From NCBI GenBank assembly GCA_015680685.1, contig MNCI01034769.1, positions 1,311,948 to 1,375,947 of the forward strand: a stretch of DNA of 64,000 bases, given 5' to 3'. The stretch is from Gnetum montanum (Eukaryota; Streptophyta; Gnetopsida; Gnetales; Gnetaceae). Numbering within the stretch: position 1 is the first letter of the stretch; every line of letters starts with the position of its first letter. Below the pieces are notes generated by a model. The model had not been told where the DNA came from. It was given only the letters and a program-made list of their open reading frames with translations, and ran no database searches. Positions 23,540 through 35,790 of this stretch are shown piece after piece. The translations under genes and the position numbers were made by a program.

Positions 23540-24030
23540 AGTGGATATGACAAAATTGGGACACAGACACAAAATGAAAAAATTTGTGGAACTCATGGGG
23601 TTCCCAGTAGTGGTGGCTCCTCCATGGGTACCTTTCCTTTGTCTTATGCATCAGGCTTCTGAGATTGATACCATTGAAGAAGCACCTGACATTTCTCCTT
23701 TTCTATTTGAGGATTATGAGTCATCCATGCTAATGTTCCAATGTTTGATGGAGACGGTACTTTTCATGGACACGGTAGCTGTGGGAACACTTGATTGGCC
23801 TTGACATGCCATGCCGCAAATAGTCGTTGTTCCTCTTCATAGGCTCAGGCCTTAACCTCTCCTACCTTTGCTTGGATAGATTATGTAGTAATAGGAATTT
23901 CATGATGGATGCTGAATGATTGCCTTCTACTCTACATGTTCTGCATGAGGTCCTTGGCCGCTGCCTCCCCCAAGTCGTTCGGTTGCACCTTGAGAAGGTC
24001 CTCCTTGTTGTCTTCTTTTAGGGGCCATCA
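23540..24030 (-). pseudogene. Second-ORF remnant in C (5' and 3' ends only)
   Basis: 24029-23890 gives the basic start MAPKRRQQGGPSQGATERLG and continues to a stop. After a breakpoint around 23845-23885 the sequence joins the last coding part (HWNISMDDS region), equivalent to 19410-19190 of E. The central domain and coiled coil are missing. This copy lacks the stop at codon 5 seen in E, so it helps to define the ancestral start. Confidence 0.65.
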
Positions 24031-25318
24031 ATAATCACGCAAAGATCAATTGTTAGTAAGGTTATTGAAAAAATTTCAATGATTTCATACCTTACTCATT
24101 GCCTTTAATAAATGTTGAATTCTTTGCTTAGTATGATTTTAGAGTTAGAAATGTTTTCGAGGAAGTTTCTCTAAAAGTTTAATGTTGGACCTGGTTTTGA
24201 GGAACGTTTGATAAAATGATGACAAAGGAAAAAATAGATTTGACAATGAAATACTTGAAGGGAATAAGATGATGTGGTGGTGTGCAACAAGTACAAATTA
24301 CAAAAGTTACACAAATGGATCCTCCCCAAAGCAGGTTCCAACCTATATGCCCTTGCGTAACCACACCTTAAGATGTCCATAGGCACTAGAAGGGTTAAAT
24401 GTAATCTATACCAATGCAACAAAACACACACATGTTGATACCACCATGATGAGGTATGAATTCAATGCTATACAAGACACAAATCACAAATACATGAACA
24501 GCGAGATGGAATGAATCGGAGAAGGGATTGTAGAGATTGGGATGTGAGGTAATTGACTCAGGGCACAACGAGTCTTGAGTGTAGGGCATGATTAATGTGT
24601 CATTATCTTGTCATTCCAAAATCAAGACCAAGTCCATTCCTCTGATCTGTGACATAGCATCATTTCATCCAATGATGAACAACCATAAGAGCACCATGAC
24701 AACAAGGCATACGATCACTTGGCATTTTATGCAAGGGAGGAGTGACTTGGAATTTCTTTGTGGCATACTTTTTGTTTGGCTGCTTTGGCACACTCACTTT
24801 TGTTTTTTTTGTTTTTTTTTATTTTTTTGGATGACTTTAATACTCTTACTTCCATTTTTTGTTAGATCTACAAGGATCTTTGTACAACCAAGCTGCATGA
24901 TAGCACCTACAAATGTTACCAAAAAGAATCCACAAGTTCCCTTGATGTCACACCCTGGTCATTCCCTCTTAGTTCATCATTCTCCACTCTTGGCACAATG
25001 AACACAAAATTAATTTTAAGTTTTAAGAATGTCAAGAATAGCACTATACCCTCGAACAAAACCTCTTATTTGTAGAATGGATGAGTGGGTGTAATGGGCT
25101 CACTATCCAAATAAAGGACCATTCGAGACTCAATAACATAGAACACACCTCAACCAATGAGCCACATGAGTGTTTTATTCGTGGACGAGATTACTCAGAC
25201 AAGAAGATAAAAAGACAAAAAGATAAAACTATAAATCAAAAGGTGAAAAACTGGAAAACAAAAAGTTAAAAAATTAAAGAAATAGAAAAACATTTATTAA
25301 TTCTATGTTGTTAGAATG
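24031..25318 (-). other. Conserved non-coding block of C
   Basis: 1.3 kb with no credible ORF. It contains a block with CCTCCCCAAAGCAGGTTCC at about 24320 that recurs in E (28635), F (47630) and G (57615), and a pyrimidine-rich run at 24790-24830. The plus-strand 137-codon frame at 24588-25001 has no homologue-like features and is not called. Confidence 0.6.
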
Positions 25319-25319
25319 G

Positions 25320-27140
25320 AGGATACCCCCCATAACTAAACGATTGAGCATGGCTAGAATTAATAAATGGAAGGCGGAGATCCTTGCATGTTGAAAATAT
25401 TGGGACCCGATCACACTTACCCCATTGAGGTTCACACACTTGATTAGAGTTGACATAGTGGGGCAAGTTATAAGATGTGGTTAATTTATAAGGATTTGAC
25501 CCACTATGGTACTTGTGACCGTTAGATGGTATGCAAGGATTGGGACGTTGCCCTCCATGGCTGTGTTCATTGGGCTGTATGATTGTTGGAGTGTTAATTG
25601 GTGGCCTTGATGAAGTAACATGAGGTGTTGGGTTTGAAGAACAAGATGCACCACAGTGTTGGGTTTGTGCTAAGTGGGCTGATGTAGTGGTTTCTAAACT
25701 ATGGTGTCCCCTTCTATGGTCACGTCTAAAGAAGGGACGCCTTCAATGTTGTGAAGGACCTCCACTGTTGTTGACAGTAGTAGCACAAGTAACATTTGTG
25801 GGTTGGTGCTGTCATGCAAAATCTTCTGCCATAGTTGGCGGTGATGTAGAAGGGGATGAAGTACGAGAATATTAAGCTTGAGGAGAAGTGTAAGGCACAT
25901 GAGGTGGTGATCTTGTTGGAGAGGACATGGGTCGATAGTACTCAGGAGAATAATAACGATGAGATGAGGTAGAGGATGCTAATCCTATTGGAAAAATAGG
26001 GTGTTAAACATAATAAGCATTTGGTGCTGCGACATACGAAGGGTATGGTCCAATTGGTGGTGGCCTCCCCCACGACTGAGGTTTTTGCCATTATGGTTGG
26101 ACATAGTATTTTTGTACAAACTCTGGATGTAACATTCCTCCCCAATGCTCATGTAAATGTGACAAGATTGGACATTGACCTTTGGGGTGATCGTATAAGA
26201 AAATATTACATTGATACGTATGATTGGCAGTTGAGTTCTTATCCTTATTCTCTTCTACCCTTTGTTTCGATTGTCGCATGGTATCCTATCCTGTTTCTCA
26301 ATTTGCCATAGCTTTTCCTCTAATAATGTTGGCATATTCTCCACATCTTTCATGTGCCCAGTCCGTCATCTTATTGATATTTGCCTCAATTTCATCCAGT
26401 GATTGTAGGATTGGCAAAGATGATTCCACCTCCTTGAAGTGAGTTGATTTCTCCTCTTCATGATCATGGACCCTTGTTAAGTTAAGATTTTGATCCTGTT
26501 GAGAACTTTTAACATTCTCCCATTTGGCTATTTCTCCTTCTTCTTTTGCTATCCACTTAATAAGCTCTTGGAGTTGATGGGTTCATAGCTCATATAGTTG
26601 ACCTTGGGCGTACATCCCTAGGGTCTCCCTTGTTTCATTACAGAGCCCATCTATGATATGGTACATTAGCCTTTCCTCGGAGAATCCATGACCTGGGTAG
26701 TTGTTTAACAGTGCATAATATCTTTCTAAGGCCATGTCCAAGGGTTCATGTTGCACTTTTTTCCATTCTTGGATTTTTCTCCTCAAGGCTGACACTCTCG
26801 CATAGGTTTGATATCTTTCATTGAAAAGTTCTACCATTGTCGGCCAACGTCGAATTGATTTTGGTTTTAACAACCTATACCATACTTTTGCTTGGCCAAA
26901 AAGTGTTAGAGGAAAGAACTTAAGTTTTTGCCACCCATTATCAATATTGTTCCATGTACAGGCATCGTAGAAGGCTTGTAATTGTTGTTGCGGATATGAA
27001 TCATAGCTTGCTGAAAACTTGGAAAAATTTTTTAAATCAAGCATGGGTAGACAACTTTCCTTAGGATGCTTGTAGGCTATTCGAATAGCCTCTTGTATTT
27101 CTGTTAAGCTTGTAGTGTCTAGTAGGGGTTCATCGTCATC
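25320..27140 (-). pseudogene. Element C gag
   Basis: The core 27044-26583 is open (153 codons) and holds FYDACTWNNIDNGWQKLKFFP, KVWYRLLKPKSIRRW and DGLCNETRETLGMYAQGQLYEL, the retrotransposon_gag domain. Downstream, CNIFLYDHPKGQCPILSHL (about 26200-26130) is a damaged zinc knuckle (second Cys replaced). A long Pro/Ser/His/Tyr-rich tail follows to GGYPPF at 25320, with few stops. Upstream, about 27140-27300 is the acidic/polar N-terminus. Retention of gag alone suggests the element supplied particles, not enzymes, or that gag RNA carries the packaging signal. Confidence 0.85.
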
Positions 27141-27431
27141 GGGTAATTTATGCTTTCATGAGTTGGGACAATGTTGTCTTCGTTTATGTTTATAAGAAAC
27201 CTCCACCTTGAGTTGCGTACTCCAATCTTCATTGTCATAATATTCGTTGGTTCTCCAATGAATTGCCTCACTAGATGTGGCATTATTATAGTCTTGTAGG
27301 AGAGACATGTTTGTAAATTTGTGTGTGATTTAATTACAATTATTATTATTATTATTTTTCTAAAAGATATATCATTAAGGCTTTGTTACAGCAATCTTGT
27401 ATGATATAACTAATCTAAATAACTAGCACCA

Positions 27432-27449
27432 TCCCCGACAATGGCACTA
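27432..27449 (-). other. Primer-binding site of C (tRNA-Asp type)
   Basis: Minus-strand TAGTGCCATTGTCGGGGA, close to TGGCGCCGTTGCCGGGGA, one base from the LTR. Confidence 0.8.
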
Positions 27450-27450
27450 A

Positions 27451-28305
27451 TGATGAGCGGCTAGGTATCCCTACGCCCAACCATACGAATATGAGTATTC
27501 ACGCACAATTCAGTCAAACTCCGCGGACAGGCTACTTGTGGTATTTAGATCGTTACACGTTGATCACAGTTTGCTATCTTGACACTTGGACTAGTATTTG
27601 CTTTGTCACGTATGGTTTAGTCCAAAGTGAGACGTATGATGTGATCAAAAACTAATGCTACTCCTAGAGACAATGGGAAATAATCTTGATTAAACTAATG
27701 AGTAATAGGAAATGAAGTCTAAGCTAACCTAAGTGTGATGAGCATCCGTTCCTTAATCATCTGTACACATCTTAGACGTCATGCATGACTAGTACTAGGA
27801 CTACCAAGCGTAGATCCTAGGTATGCTACTAGGTTACCAAGTAGTCACATTTAAATGCTCGTGATTAAGTCGTACTCATTCTATATTTAATAACAAGAAT
27901 AGTAAATGATGATAAATAAATATTAACTAAGAAAGCAATAAATAACAATAACAATTAACAATTAAACTAAACAATTAAAACTAAGTGAATGCTACAATGA
28001 TGAAGTAATCTCAAGCTTTATTTCTGGTCATGTGCGCGTCCAAGTACATCACACTCGAATAAAGGTGTCATACAATTACAAGCATCACACTGTAGGCATG
28101 CACTTGGGGAAATAATCTAACTCCTACAGAAAAAAATGCAAGGGCTTCACTACAACTACTCCAAGCCTCCCAAATGAGGCGAAAGGCCCTCTTATTTATA
28201 GGCTGGGATAGGCAACTATGTAAATGGGGCCACGTTGACGCAGCTGCGTATACAGGTCCCGTATACGCGACCTAGTCGACGCATCGACTATATAGCACTT
28301 CATCA
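27451..28305 (-). repeat. Element C 5' LTR
   Basis: 855 bp, partner of 22531-23420, ending CTTCATCA. Minus-strand CTATAAATA at 28193-28201, 104 nt inside the LTR 5' end. GTATAC and GTCGACGCATCGAC repeats in the short U3. Confidence 0.9.
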
Positions 28306-28310
28306 GTACC
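28306..28310. repeat. Target-site duplication of C, right
   Basis: GTACC, identical to 22526-22530. Confidence 0.9.
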
Positions 28311-29740
28311 TAATATCGCATCCTATTTAAAATAGGATAGTAAAATTGAATGAATTTTTTAATTTCCATAGCCAAAAATGAAGGATTTGAGGTAGATTTG
28401 AAAGGTCTAGGATAATGTTAAGTGGACATTAAAGCACCAAAAGTGTAATGAAGTGGAATTATACAATGAAGTTCTTTAAAAAGGGTGAGGAAAAAGGACA
28501 TATAGTGGTCCTAAGGAACATTTGGTTGAAATAATGATGGAGGAAAGAATAGATTTGGCAATGTAATACTCAGAGGGTATAGAATGATGTGGTGATGTGC
28601 AACAAGTACAAATTACAAAAGTCATGCAAGTGGATCATCCCCAAAGAAAGTTCCAACCTATCATGACCTTGCGTAACCACACCTTAAAATGTTCATAAGC
28701 ACTAAATGGGTTAAATGCAATCTGCACTTGTGCAACAAAACACACATATGATAAGTACCACCTCGATGAGGTATGAATTCTATGCCACACAAGACACAAG
28801 TTAGAAATACTTGGACCATGAGATGAGATGAATTGTAGAAAGGATTGCAGAGATTGGGACATGAGGTAACTTACCTTGGACACAATGAATCCAAAGTGTT
28901 GTGCATGATTAAGATACCATTAGCCTTTCATTCCAAGATCACAACCAAGTCCATACCTTTGATCAGTGACATCTCATTGTTTCATCCTAATGATAGACAA
29001 CTATAAGAGAATCATGATAGCACAGCGTACGATCACTTGGAGTTTTTTGCAAGGGAAGATTGATTTGAATTGTCTATGACATGTTTTCCTTTATTTTTTT
29101 TATTTTCTTCTTCTCTTCTTTCTTTTCTTTTTTTTCTCTTTGGCCACTTTTTGCACTTTGTCTTCTCAAAAAGGGGATCTAGAAAAGCTACCAACCTTTA
29201 TGCATGGATGCATGTCTTTACAATGGGACCCTCTAGAACATCATTAAATTCCTTTATTGAGTGCCTTTATCACAACTCTTACTCCCATTTTTTGTTAAAT
29301 CTATAAGGATCTTAGTACAACCAAGCTGCATGATAGCACCTACAGATGTCACCAAAGAGAATCCACAAGTCCCCTTAATGTCACACCCTTTCCATTCCCT
29401 CTTAGTTCATCACTCTTCACTCTAGGCATAATGAGTATAAGGTTACTTTAATTTTTAATGATAATAAGAATATCATCGTACCTAGAGTAGGACCTCTTAT
29501 TAATAGAATGGGTGGGTGGATGTTGTGGGCTCACTGTCCAAATAATTAGTCCCTTTTGACTCAATAGCATAGAAAAACACCTCAACCAATTGGTCACATG
29601 AGTATTTTATTCACAAATGAGATCACCCTCAAAAAAATAAAATGAAAAATTGAAAGATGAAAAATTAGAAAACGAAAAATTGGAAAACAAAAAATTGTAA
29701 AACCAAAGAAAAGGAAAAACATTTACTAATTCTGCTTGTT
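28311..29740 (-). other. Element E non-coding segment, right of C insertion
   Basis: Homologous from about 28510 to C's 24200-25320 and, more loosely, to F 47600-48900 and G 57600-58750. It contains the CCTCCCCAAAG block (near 28638). Low-complexity T/C run at 29085-29140. No supported ORF. Confidence 0.6.
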
Positions 29741-31858
29741 AGAATGGGGGGTATCCCCCATGAATAAACATTTGATCATGGTGAGAATTAATAAATTGAA
29801 AGTTTGGATCCATGCATGTTGGAAATATTGGGGTCTGGTCATATCCAAACCATTGGGTGTCTTTTGGAGTGGTGTTAGGAGTGTTCCCAAATTGGGGTTC
29901 ACACACTTGATTAAAGTAGGCATAGTGGGGTAGATTATAAGATGTGGTCATGCAATAAGAAGCTAACCCACTATGGCACCCATAACCATAAGATGGTATG
30001 CAAGGATCGATATGCCTTCTCACATGTTATATTTATTGGGCTACATGGTTGTTGGAGTGTCGATTGGTGGCCTAGATAAGGTAACAAAAACGTGTTGAGT
30101 TTGAAGAGGAAGGTGAATCACCATGTTGGGCTTGTGTTGAGTTAGAGGATGCAATGGGTTCAAAATCATGTTGTCTTTTCCTATGGCCATGCCTAAAGAA
30201 ATGATACTTTCTATGTTGTGGAGGACTCCTACTACTATTTGATAGTAGCAGTACAAGTAATGTTCGTTGGTTGGTGCTGTGGTGCAAAACCTTCCAGTAC
30301 TACTGGTAGCGATGTAGAAGGAGGTGAAGAATGAGAATATTGAAAGTAAGGATAAGTGTAAGAAACATGAGGTGGTGATCCTATGGGAGAGGACATGGGT
30401 TGATAATATTCAAGAGAATGATAATAATGAGGTGAACTAGAAGATGTTGATCCAATTGGAGAAATAGGGTGTTAAACATAATAAGCACTTGGTTTCGGAT
30501 GGTACAAAGGGTGTGGCCAATTTGACTGTGGTCTCCCCCATGACTGGGGTTTTGCCACTGCAGTTGAACATGGTACTTCTGTATGAAATCTAGATGTAGT
30601 AGCATTCCTCCCTAATGCTCATGCAGATGTGACAAAATTGGACATTGGCCTTTGGGGTGATTGTGCAAGCAAACAGCGCATTAATACTTATGATTTGCAG
30701 TTCGGCCCCTATTCTAATTTTCTTCAGCCCTTCTTTCTTATTGTCGAATGGTGTTTTTTCATGTTTCTCATTTTGACATCCTCTATTTGTTCTAGTTGTC
30801 AGAGTGATCTTGTGTGGTTTTACCTCTAATAATTTTTGCATATTCTCTGCATTTTTCATTTACCCATTCTATCATCTTATTGATGTTTACCTTGATTTCA
30901 TCTAGTGATTTTAGTATTAGCAAAGATGGAGATGGTTCCATCTCCTTGAGGTGAGTTGATCTCTCCTCTTCATGATTATGGACCTTTATTACTCTAAGAG
31001 TTTGGTTAGGTTGAGATTTTTCAACATTCTCCCATTTGGCTATTTCTCTTTCTTCTTTTGTTACCCACTTAATAAGCTCTTGGAATTGGTGGGTTCATAA
31101 TTCATATAGTTGACCTAGGGCATACATCCCTAGGGTCTTCCTTGTTTCATTATGGAACCCATCCATGATGTGACACATTAGCCTTTCCTCGAAGAACCCA
31201 TGTCCTGGGCATTTGTTCAAAAATGAATACCATCTTTCTAAGGCCAAGTCCAAGGGTTCATGTTTCCCTTGTTTCCACTCTAGGGTTTCACATAGGTTTG
31301 ATATCTTTCATTGAATACTTCTGCCATTGTGGACCAAGAACAAATTGATTTAAGCTTTAAATACTTGTACCATACTTTTTCTTAACAACAACTATCATAG
31401 GAAAGAGCTTAAGTATTTTCCATCCATTATCAATTTTTTTCCATGCATAGGCATCATAAAAGGCTTGTAAACGGTGTTGTGGATCTAAATCATAGCCTCT
31501 TGAGAACTTGGGAAAGTTCTTTAAATCAAGCCTGGGTAGATGGCTTTCCTTGCAATGCTTGTGGGGTATCTGAACAACCTCTATTATATGCATTAGGATT
31601 TTAGTGGCCAGCAGGGGTTCATCGTCACTAAATAAGTCATGGGTTCATGAGTTGGGACAATCTTCTCTATGTCTATGTTCATGTTGGCATTCTTGATTTT
31701 GCCTATGGATTTGATTTTTGTTTCTATGCTGACCCCTTGAGGAATAGTCATCCGTGTCACAACCTAACATTGAAAGAGTAAAGGAAGAGAGGGCACTAGA
31801 AGACTCATCAAAACTTTTTTAATTTTTCCAATCATCCCCTGATGTACTTGTTGATGTC
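29741..31858 (-). pseudogene. Element E gag, downstream part
   Basis: Domain order as in C gag. The core near 31593-31357 has IPHKHCKESHLPRLDLKNFP, FYDAYAWKKIDNGWK and LKLFP. It continues with stops to the zinc-knuckle region near 30650-30600 (CHICMSIREEC), and a Pro/Ser/Thr-rich tail extends to GGYPPF at 29739. The N-terminal part runs to 31858, where element D splits it; the rest lies at 39125-39370. Many frameshifts. Confidence 0.75.
31854..31858. repeat. Target-site duplication of D, left
   Basis: GTACT, identical to 39120-39124. Confidence 0.9.
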
Positions 31859-31940
31859 AACACTCCCATGCTCTCATGGGGCCATGATTATCAAGGTCTC
31901 TATCTCTCTCTCTTACTAACCACAGTAAAAATCATGTGAG

Positions 31941-32205
31941 TAGTGGGCATTTGAACAACCAAGTGGTGGTCATTAATGGCGATAGTTACAGCCATTAGTG
32001 GTAGATGTTTTGGAAGTTATAGACATAGTGGACATTTAAATTGCTAGGTGGTTGTCATTAATGATGGCGATTACGATCATTAGTGGCAGATGTTTCGGAA
32101 GTTACGGACATAGTGGACATGTAAACCACCAAGTGGTGGTCATTAATGGTGGAAATTACGGTCATTAGTGGTAGAATTTTTGGAAGTTACGAACATAAGT
32201 GGGCA
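31941..32205 (+). repeat. Tandem repeats in D LTR U3 (about 85 bp x 3)
   Basis: Three imperfect copies of a unit starting TAGTGGGCATTTGAAC and containing GGTCATTAATGG, CATTAGTGGTAGATG and GGAAGTTA. The 3' LTR also has three copies (37967-38225). The LTR fragment in F (about 53682-53790) has only about one. Their position upstream of the TATA box fits enhancer repeats. Confidence 0.8.
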
Positions 32206-32302
32206 CTTAATTGGAAAATATGGGCTTTATTACACAAGAAGTGGTGACATTTTCTGTAGCCGTTACATGAAACATAGGCATCATTATGGATGGCCGCAGT
32301 GG

Positions 32303-32309
32303 CTATAAA
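32303..32309 (+). promoter_or_regulatory. TATA box of D 5' LTR
   Basis: CTATAAAT in GCAGTGGCTATAAATCC, conserved at 38323 in the 3' LTR and at 53876 in the F fragment. Confidence 0.6.
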
Positions 32310-33094
32310 TCCAATGGGGAAGGGCTCTTAGGAGGGATCCTAAAGGGCTCCTTTGTGAGACCAAAAGGACTCTAGATTAGTCCTAAAGGACTCTTTCTAT
32401 CAGTCTTGAGGAGGGCTTCCTCTCCACTAAGCAGCAATTTCCTCCTTTCTTTTCTTTTTTTTTACAGGTTTCCAGCTGATCTTTGAGAAGGGTCCAAAGC
32501 AAGAGCTAGCAGATCAAAATTGGATCCTTGTGGGTCTTCTCAGTGATGGTAGGAGGGTTCTCTCTCTCTTCTTTCTATCTGCAACAATGTAGGTAGCGCA
32601 ACCCATGCATAGGATTTGAGACATGCAATTTTCTTTGGGCTGGCAGCTTATCTCAGTGGTGTAGATGTGGGTGGACGATCTTCCTCTCTACGATGGTGCA
32701 TAAAAGGTGGCAAATGATGACAACCTTTAAGGACCACAATTGCTACCCTATGAAAATTGTGGTGGGTAGTCTCTCTTTCTCTCTTTCTCTCTCTCTCCCT
32801 CTCTCACAGCGATCACGGTCTTCCTGCCCAGCAGTGGATACCATCAGACCGGCAATGCCAGCAAGACAAGGGAAAATTCATTTTTTGTTACTTATTGTAT
32901 TAAATATAATTATTTAATTTAAATTCCAAATTTATTTCTAGTTTATTATTTGCAAAAGGCCATGTAACCCTCTCCAATTAAGACTATTTCTAGGTTTTCG
33001 TACCCATATGGGAGGCACCCTAGGCAGTAGCCTCCTAAAACGAGTTTTCTTTCCCAATGTTGGTGTGACCAAAATTTATGCATCAACACCTTTT

Positions 33095-33111
33095 TGGTGC
33101 TAGAAGGAGGG
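33095..33111 (+). other. Primer-binding site of D
   Basis: TGGTGCTAGAAGGAGGG six bases after the LTR. It differs from the tRNA-Asp type of A, B, C, E and F. The tRNA is not identified with certainty. Confidence 0.6.
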
Positions 33112-33835
33112 ATTTTCTCCCACCTTTTGTTTATTAACTTTTCTTGCCACTTTTCTAACCATTGCTATCCCATTTTTTAGAATATCTATTTTCTGTCCCT
33201 ATTTTGTTTTTATTTCCTAAAAATTTCATTTTCCTTGTTTCAAACTTGTTTTATTTAAAATTTATATTTTCATCCATTGTCTTCAAAAACCATTTTTAAA
33301 AATTCTCTGAGCCTTTCATTTCTGATTCTCAAAAATTCATTTCTTGAAAGCTTTCAGGTCTCATCACCCATTTTTCTTTAACTTTCTTCTTTTTAATCCT
33401 TGTTTCCTAGTCCCATTTTTGAATTTGTGTTTGGGTAGTCCTTACCTTAGTCCTAGGATAGGTAAGGTGGTTTTATTTAATTATGCAATTTTAAATTTAT
33501 TTTTCTAAAATCTTGCATGTTACTATTTGCCCTTTTAATTTTATAAGTATCACAATTTTATACATTTATTTTTCTTTTCAAATATATATATATATATATA
33601 TTTAATATATTTTAGAGTTTTTTTTTCTTTACCAAAAAAATATTATTTCAATATTTTCTTTTCTTTTTACACAATTTTATAGTTCATTCTAAAAATTATA
33701 TTTTATAGTTCTATTTTATGAGTGAACTCTCCTCTGCTTCTAACCAACCAGTCATTCGTCTCTTTACATTAAGGAAACAATAAGCCTCACATTTTTTAAC
33801 TTTTGTTCTTAGGAGAACCCAAACTAGGATGGTAG
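33112..33835 (+). other. Element D leader
   Basis: 720 bases, T-rich, without an ORF, including a (TA)n run at about 33585-33602. Untranslated leader between PBS and gag. Confidence 0.6.
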
Positions 33836-34900
33836 CCAATCAACCCCTAGATCCCTTGGTCAGTAACCCCTTTAATTTTACTAACTACCATGACATCTCG
33901 AAGTCACTTTAGAACATAAATTTGTTTTAGGATCCCACAAACCCTACTAGTGATGCCCGCCAACATGTACAATATTTCGAAACCTTACTTGGGATCCACA
34001 ACATTGTCCAAAATGATGTGGCATGTAGAGTATTTGTGACAACTTTCAGAACCAAATCAACCCAATGGTTTCTAATGCTCCCCAATGCCTCCATTAACTC
34101 ATGGAAAGAGTTTAAAAATAAGTTTTTGAATTGGTTTGACAAATTCACAAGCCCTGCCATAGCATATAGCAACTTCACTAGCTTAAGAAAGCTACCTGGG
34201 GAAAATGTTAGGGATTACAACCTCAAATTCCTTCACCAATTGGCCTATGTGCCAAGCAAGATGCGTCCACAACCCAATGCGATCCTCAACTTTTATCTCT
34301 CTACTATTGACCCATTCTTTGCCTATGCCATCAAATCTAATTCAAACATAATAGAAATACAGGGAGCAATCAATAAAGCCATGGAGCTAGAACAAATTAC
34401 CCTTATGAATAGCATTCAAACCCAGTTTGTGATGATGAGCATTGGCAATCCTATGCAACATAGTCCTCTACCTCTACCAACTTTTCCAATGACCAACATT
34501 ATGTTCCAAGCTCTCATTCCCCTTCAAATGACTCAACCTACAAATAGCTATTTTCAAGGTCCCACATCTTCTCCATTCCTACCATCTAACACTAGTTTGA
34601 ATGAGGATCAATTGAAGGCTTTAATTCAGTCCATCATAAACCCAAACAAGATATCTAATTCTATTGAACCTATAACTCAAGCTCAAGATCAAATGACCTA
34701 GATATTAACTTCACTTCAAAAACTTTCCAATGAAGTAGTTGAATTAAAGAGAAATAATAACAAGGGTCCTATACAACTAGAAAAGGCAAGTTCATTAGCT
34801 AGTGATAATTGTTGTCGCCTCCATAACACAAGACAACATTCTGAGAAGACTTGTCCCCAATTTTTAGCATTATATGGCGACAACACCCAAGGTCAAAAAA
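33836..34900 (+). pseudogene. Element D gag
   Basis: 34018-34701 is open (227 codons). It contains FRTKSTQWFLMLPNASINSW, EFKNKFLNWFDKF, SLRKLPGENVRDYNLKFLHQ and a C-terminal Met/Pro/Thr-rich region, which is the retrotransposon_gag domain of Tat/Athila type. Upstream codons from about 33836 (ANQPLDPLVSNPFNFTNYHD) belong to the same protein but carry stops. A degenerate zinc knuckle (NTRQHSEKTCPQFL) follows near 34825-34865. Confidence 0.85.
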
Positions 34901-35159
34901 ATGGAAAACCTCCTATTATGGTCTTTAATGTACCTCGTGAAACAGAAAATGAAACGGTTTTCTCATTGGAGCAATTTATGGTAAAGAACCCCAACCCACA
35001 TAATGCTTACTGACATTATGAACAACCCATAACAACAAACTAGGAATGACCCTTACACTCCTCCAAACAAAAGAGATCCCAGTCAAAGTACCACAAATAC
35101 TCAAACTAGGTCATCCCAAACAAACGCTCCACAATGATCAAACCCACCTTCTATACTTA

Positions 35160-35790
35160 GAAGAACTCCACCTCAACAAGAGGCTAAAGATGAACACAAG
35201 ACTTACAATCTAGTTGAGGATTTGAAGAAAATTAAATCTAGCATCTTAATGTATGACATTTTACAATTTAACAAAATGAAAGAGGTGGTTCAAGAGATAG
35301 TTCATAGACTAGAAACCAATAAAGGAAAATCCCCAACCCCCGAAAGGCAAGTTCACTTCACAGAAAGTCCTAACACATTATCAGTACAAAATGTAAACAG
35401 TTCCATGATGAGCAAGAAAGAGAAACCTCTTTTCCTAACAACTCTAATCATTTTAGGAAAGAATGTTCACAATTTTTTGATGGATTCTAGAGCAACTATT
35501 AATGTCATGACACTTGAGGTATGTAAGGCTTTAGGAGCATAAATGATACCACAAACGAAAAATGTGATTCAACTTGATGGTTCCAACGTACCTATAGTAG
35601 GGTCATTAAAAGGAGTAAAAGTGCAACTTAAACAATACCCTACGTTAACATGTTACATAGATATCCTAATAGTTAACATGTTACCTACCTATGGTGTGCT
35701 CCTATCTAGGACATTTGGAGCCAAGTTTGGGGGCTTCTTTAGGTCAGATTTCTCAAAGCTATTAATCCCTATCAAAGGAAAATCTTAATA
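35160..35790 (+). pseudogene. Element D protease
   Basis: Retropepsin-like region. VHNFLMDSRATINVMTLEV has the active-site triplet changed from D-S-G to D-S-R. A stop at about 35540 splits it from VIQLDGSNVPIVG and LPTYGVLLSRTF, the C-terminal part. The Gly-to-Arg change would disable catalysis. Confidence 0.75.

Larger units (their letters stand above)
22531..28305 (-). mobile_element. Element C: gag-only derivative, 5.8 kb
   Basis: Complete minus-strand element with exact 5-bp duplication GTACC: 5' LTR 27451-28305, PBS 27432-27449, gag 27140-25320, non-coding block, second-ORF remnant, purine tract and 3' LTR 22531-23420. It belongs to the same family as E, but the second ORF is reduced to its two ends by a deletion of about 2.4 kb. 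No pol is present. By eye the two LTRs differ at roughly one base in ten, mostly C/T and G/A, so the insertion is old. Confidence 0.9.
31859..33088 (+). repeat. Element D 5' LTR
   Basis: 1230 bp. Contents in order are a palindrome-rich start, three tandem repeats (31941-32205), TATA box at 32303, a (CT)n run at 32768-32810, and an R-U5 rich in TTTAATTTAAATTCC. Partner of 37876-39119. Confidence 0.9.

Noticed and set aside
24588-25001. 137-codon plus-strand ORF in C
   Set aside because: Composition is driven by a T/C-rich run, there is no domain, and it lies antisense in the conserved non-coding block of C.
32768-32810. CT-rich run as a regulatory element or CRISPR-like repeat
   Set aside because: A simple (CT)n microsatellite shared by all D-type LTRs; no spacer structure.
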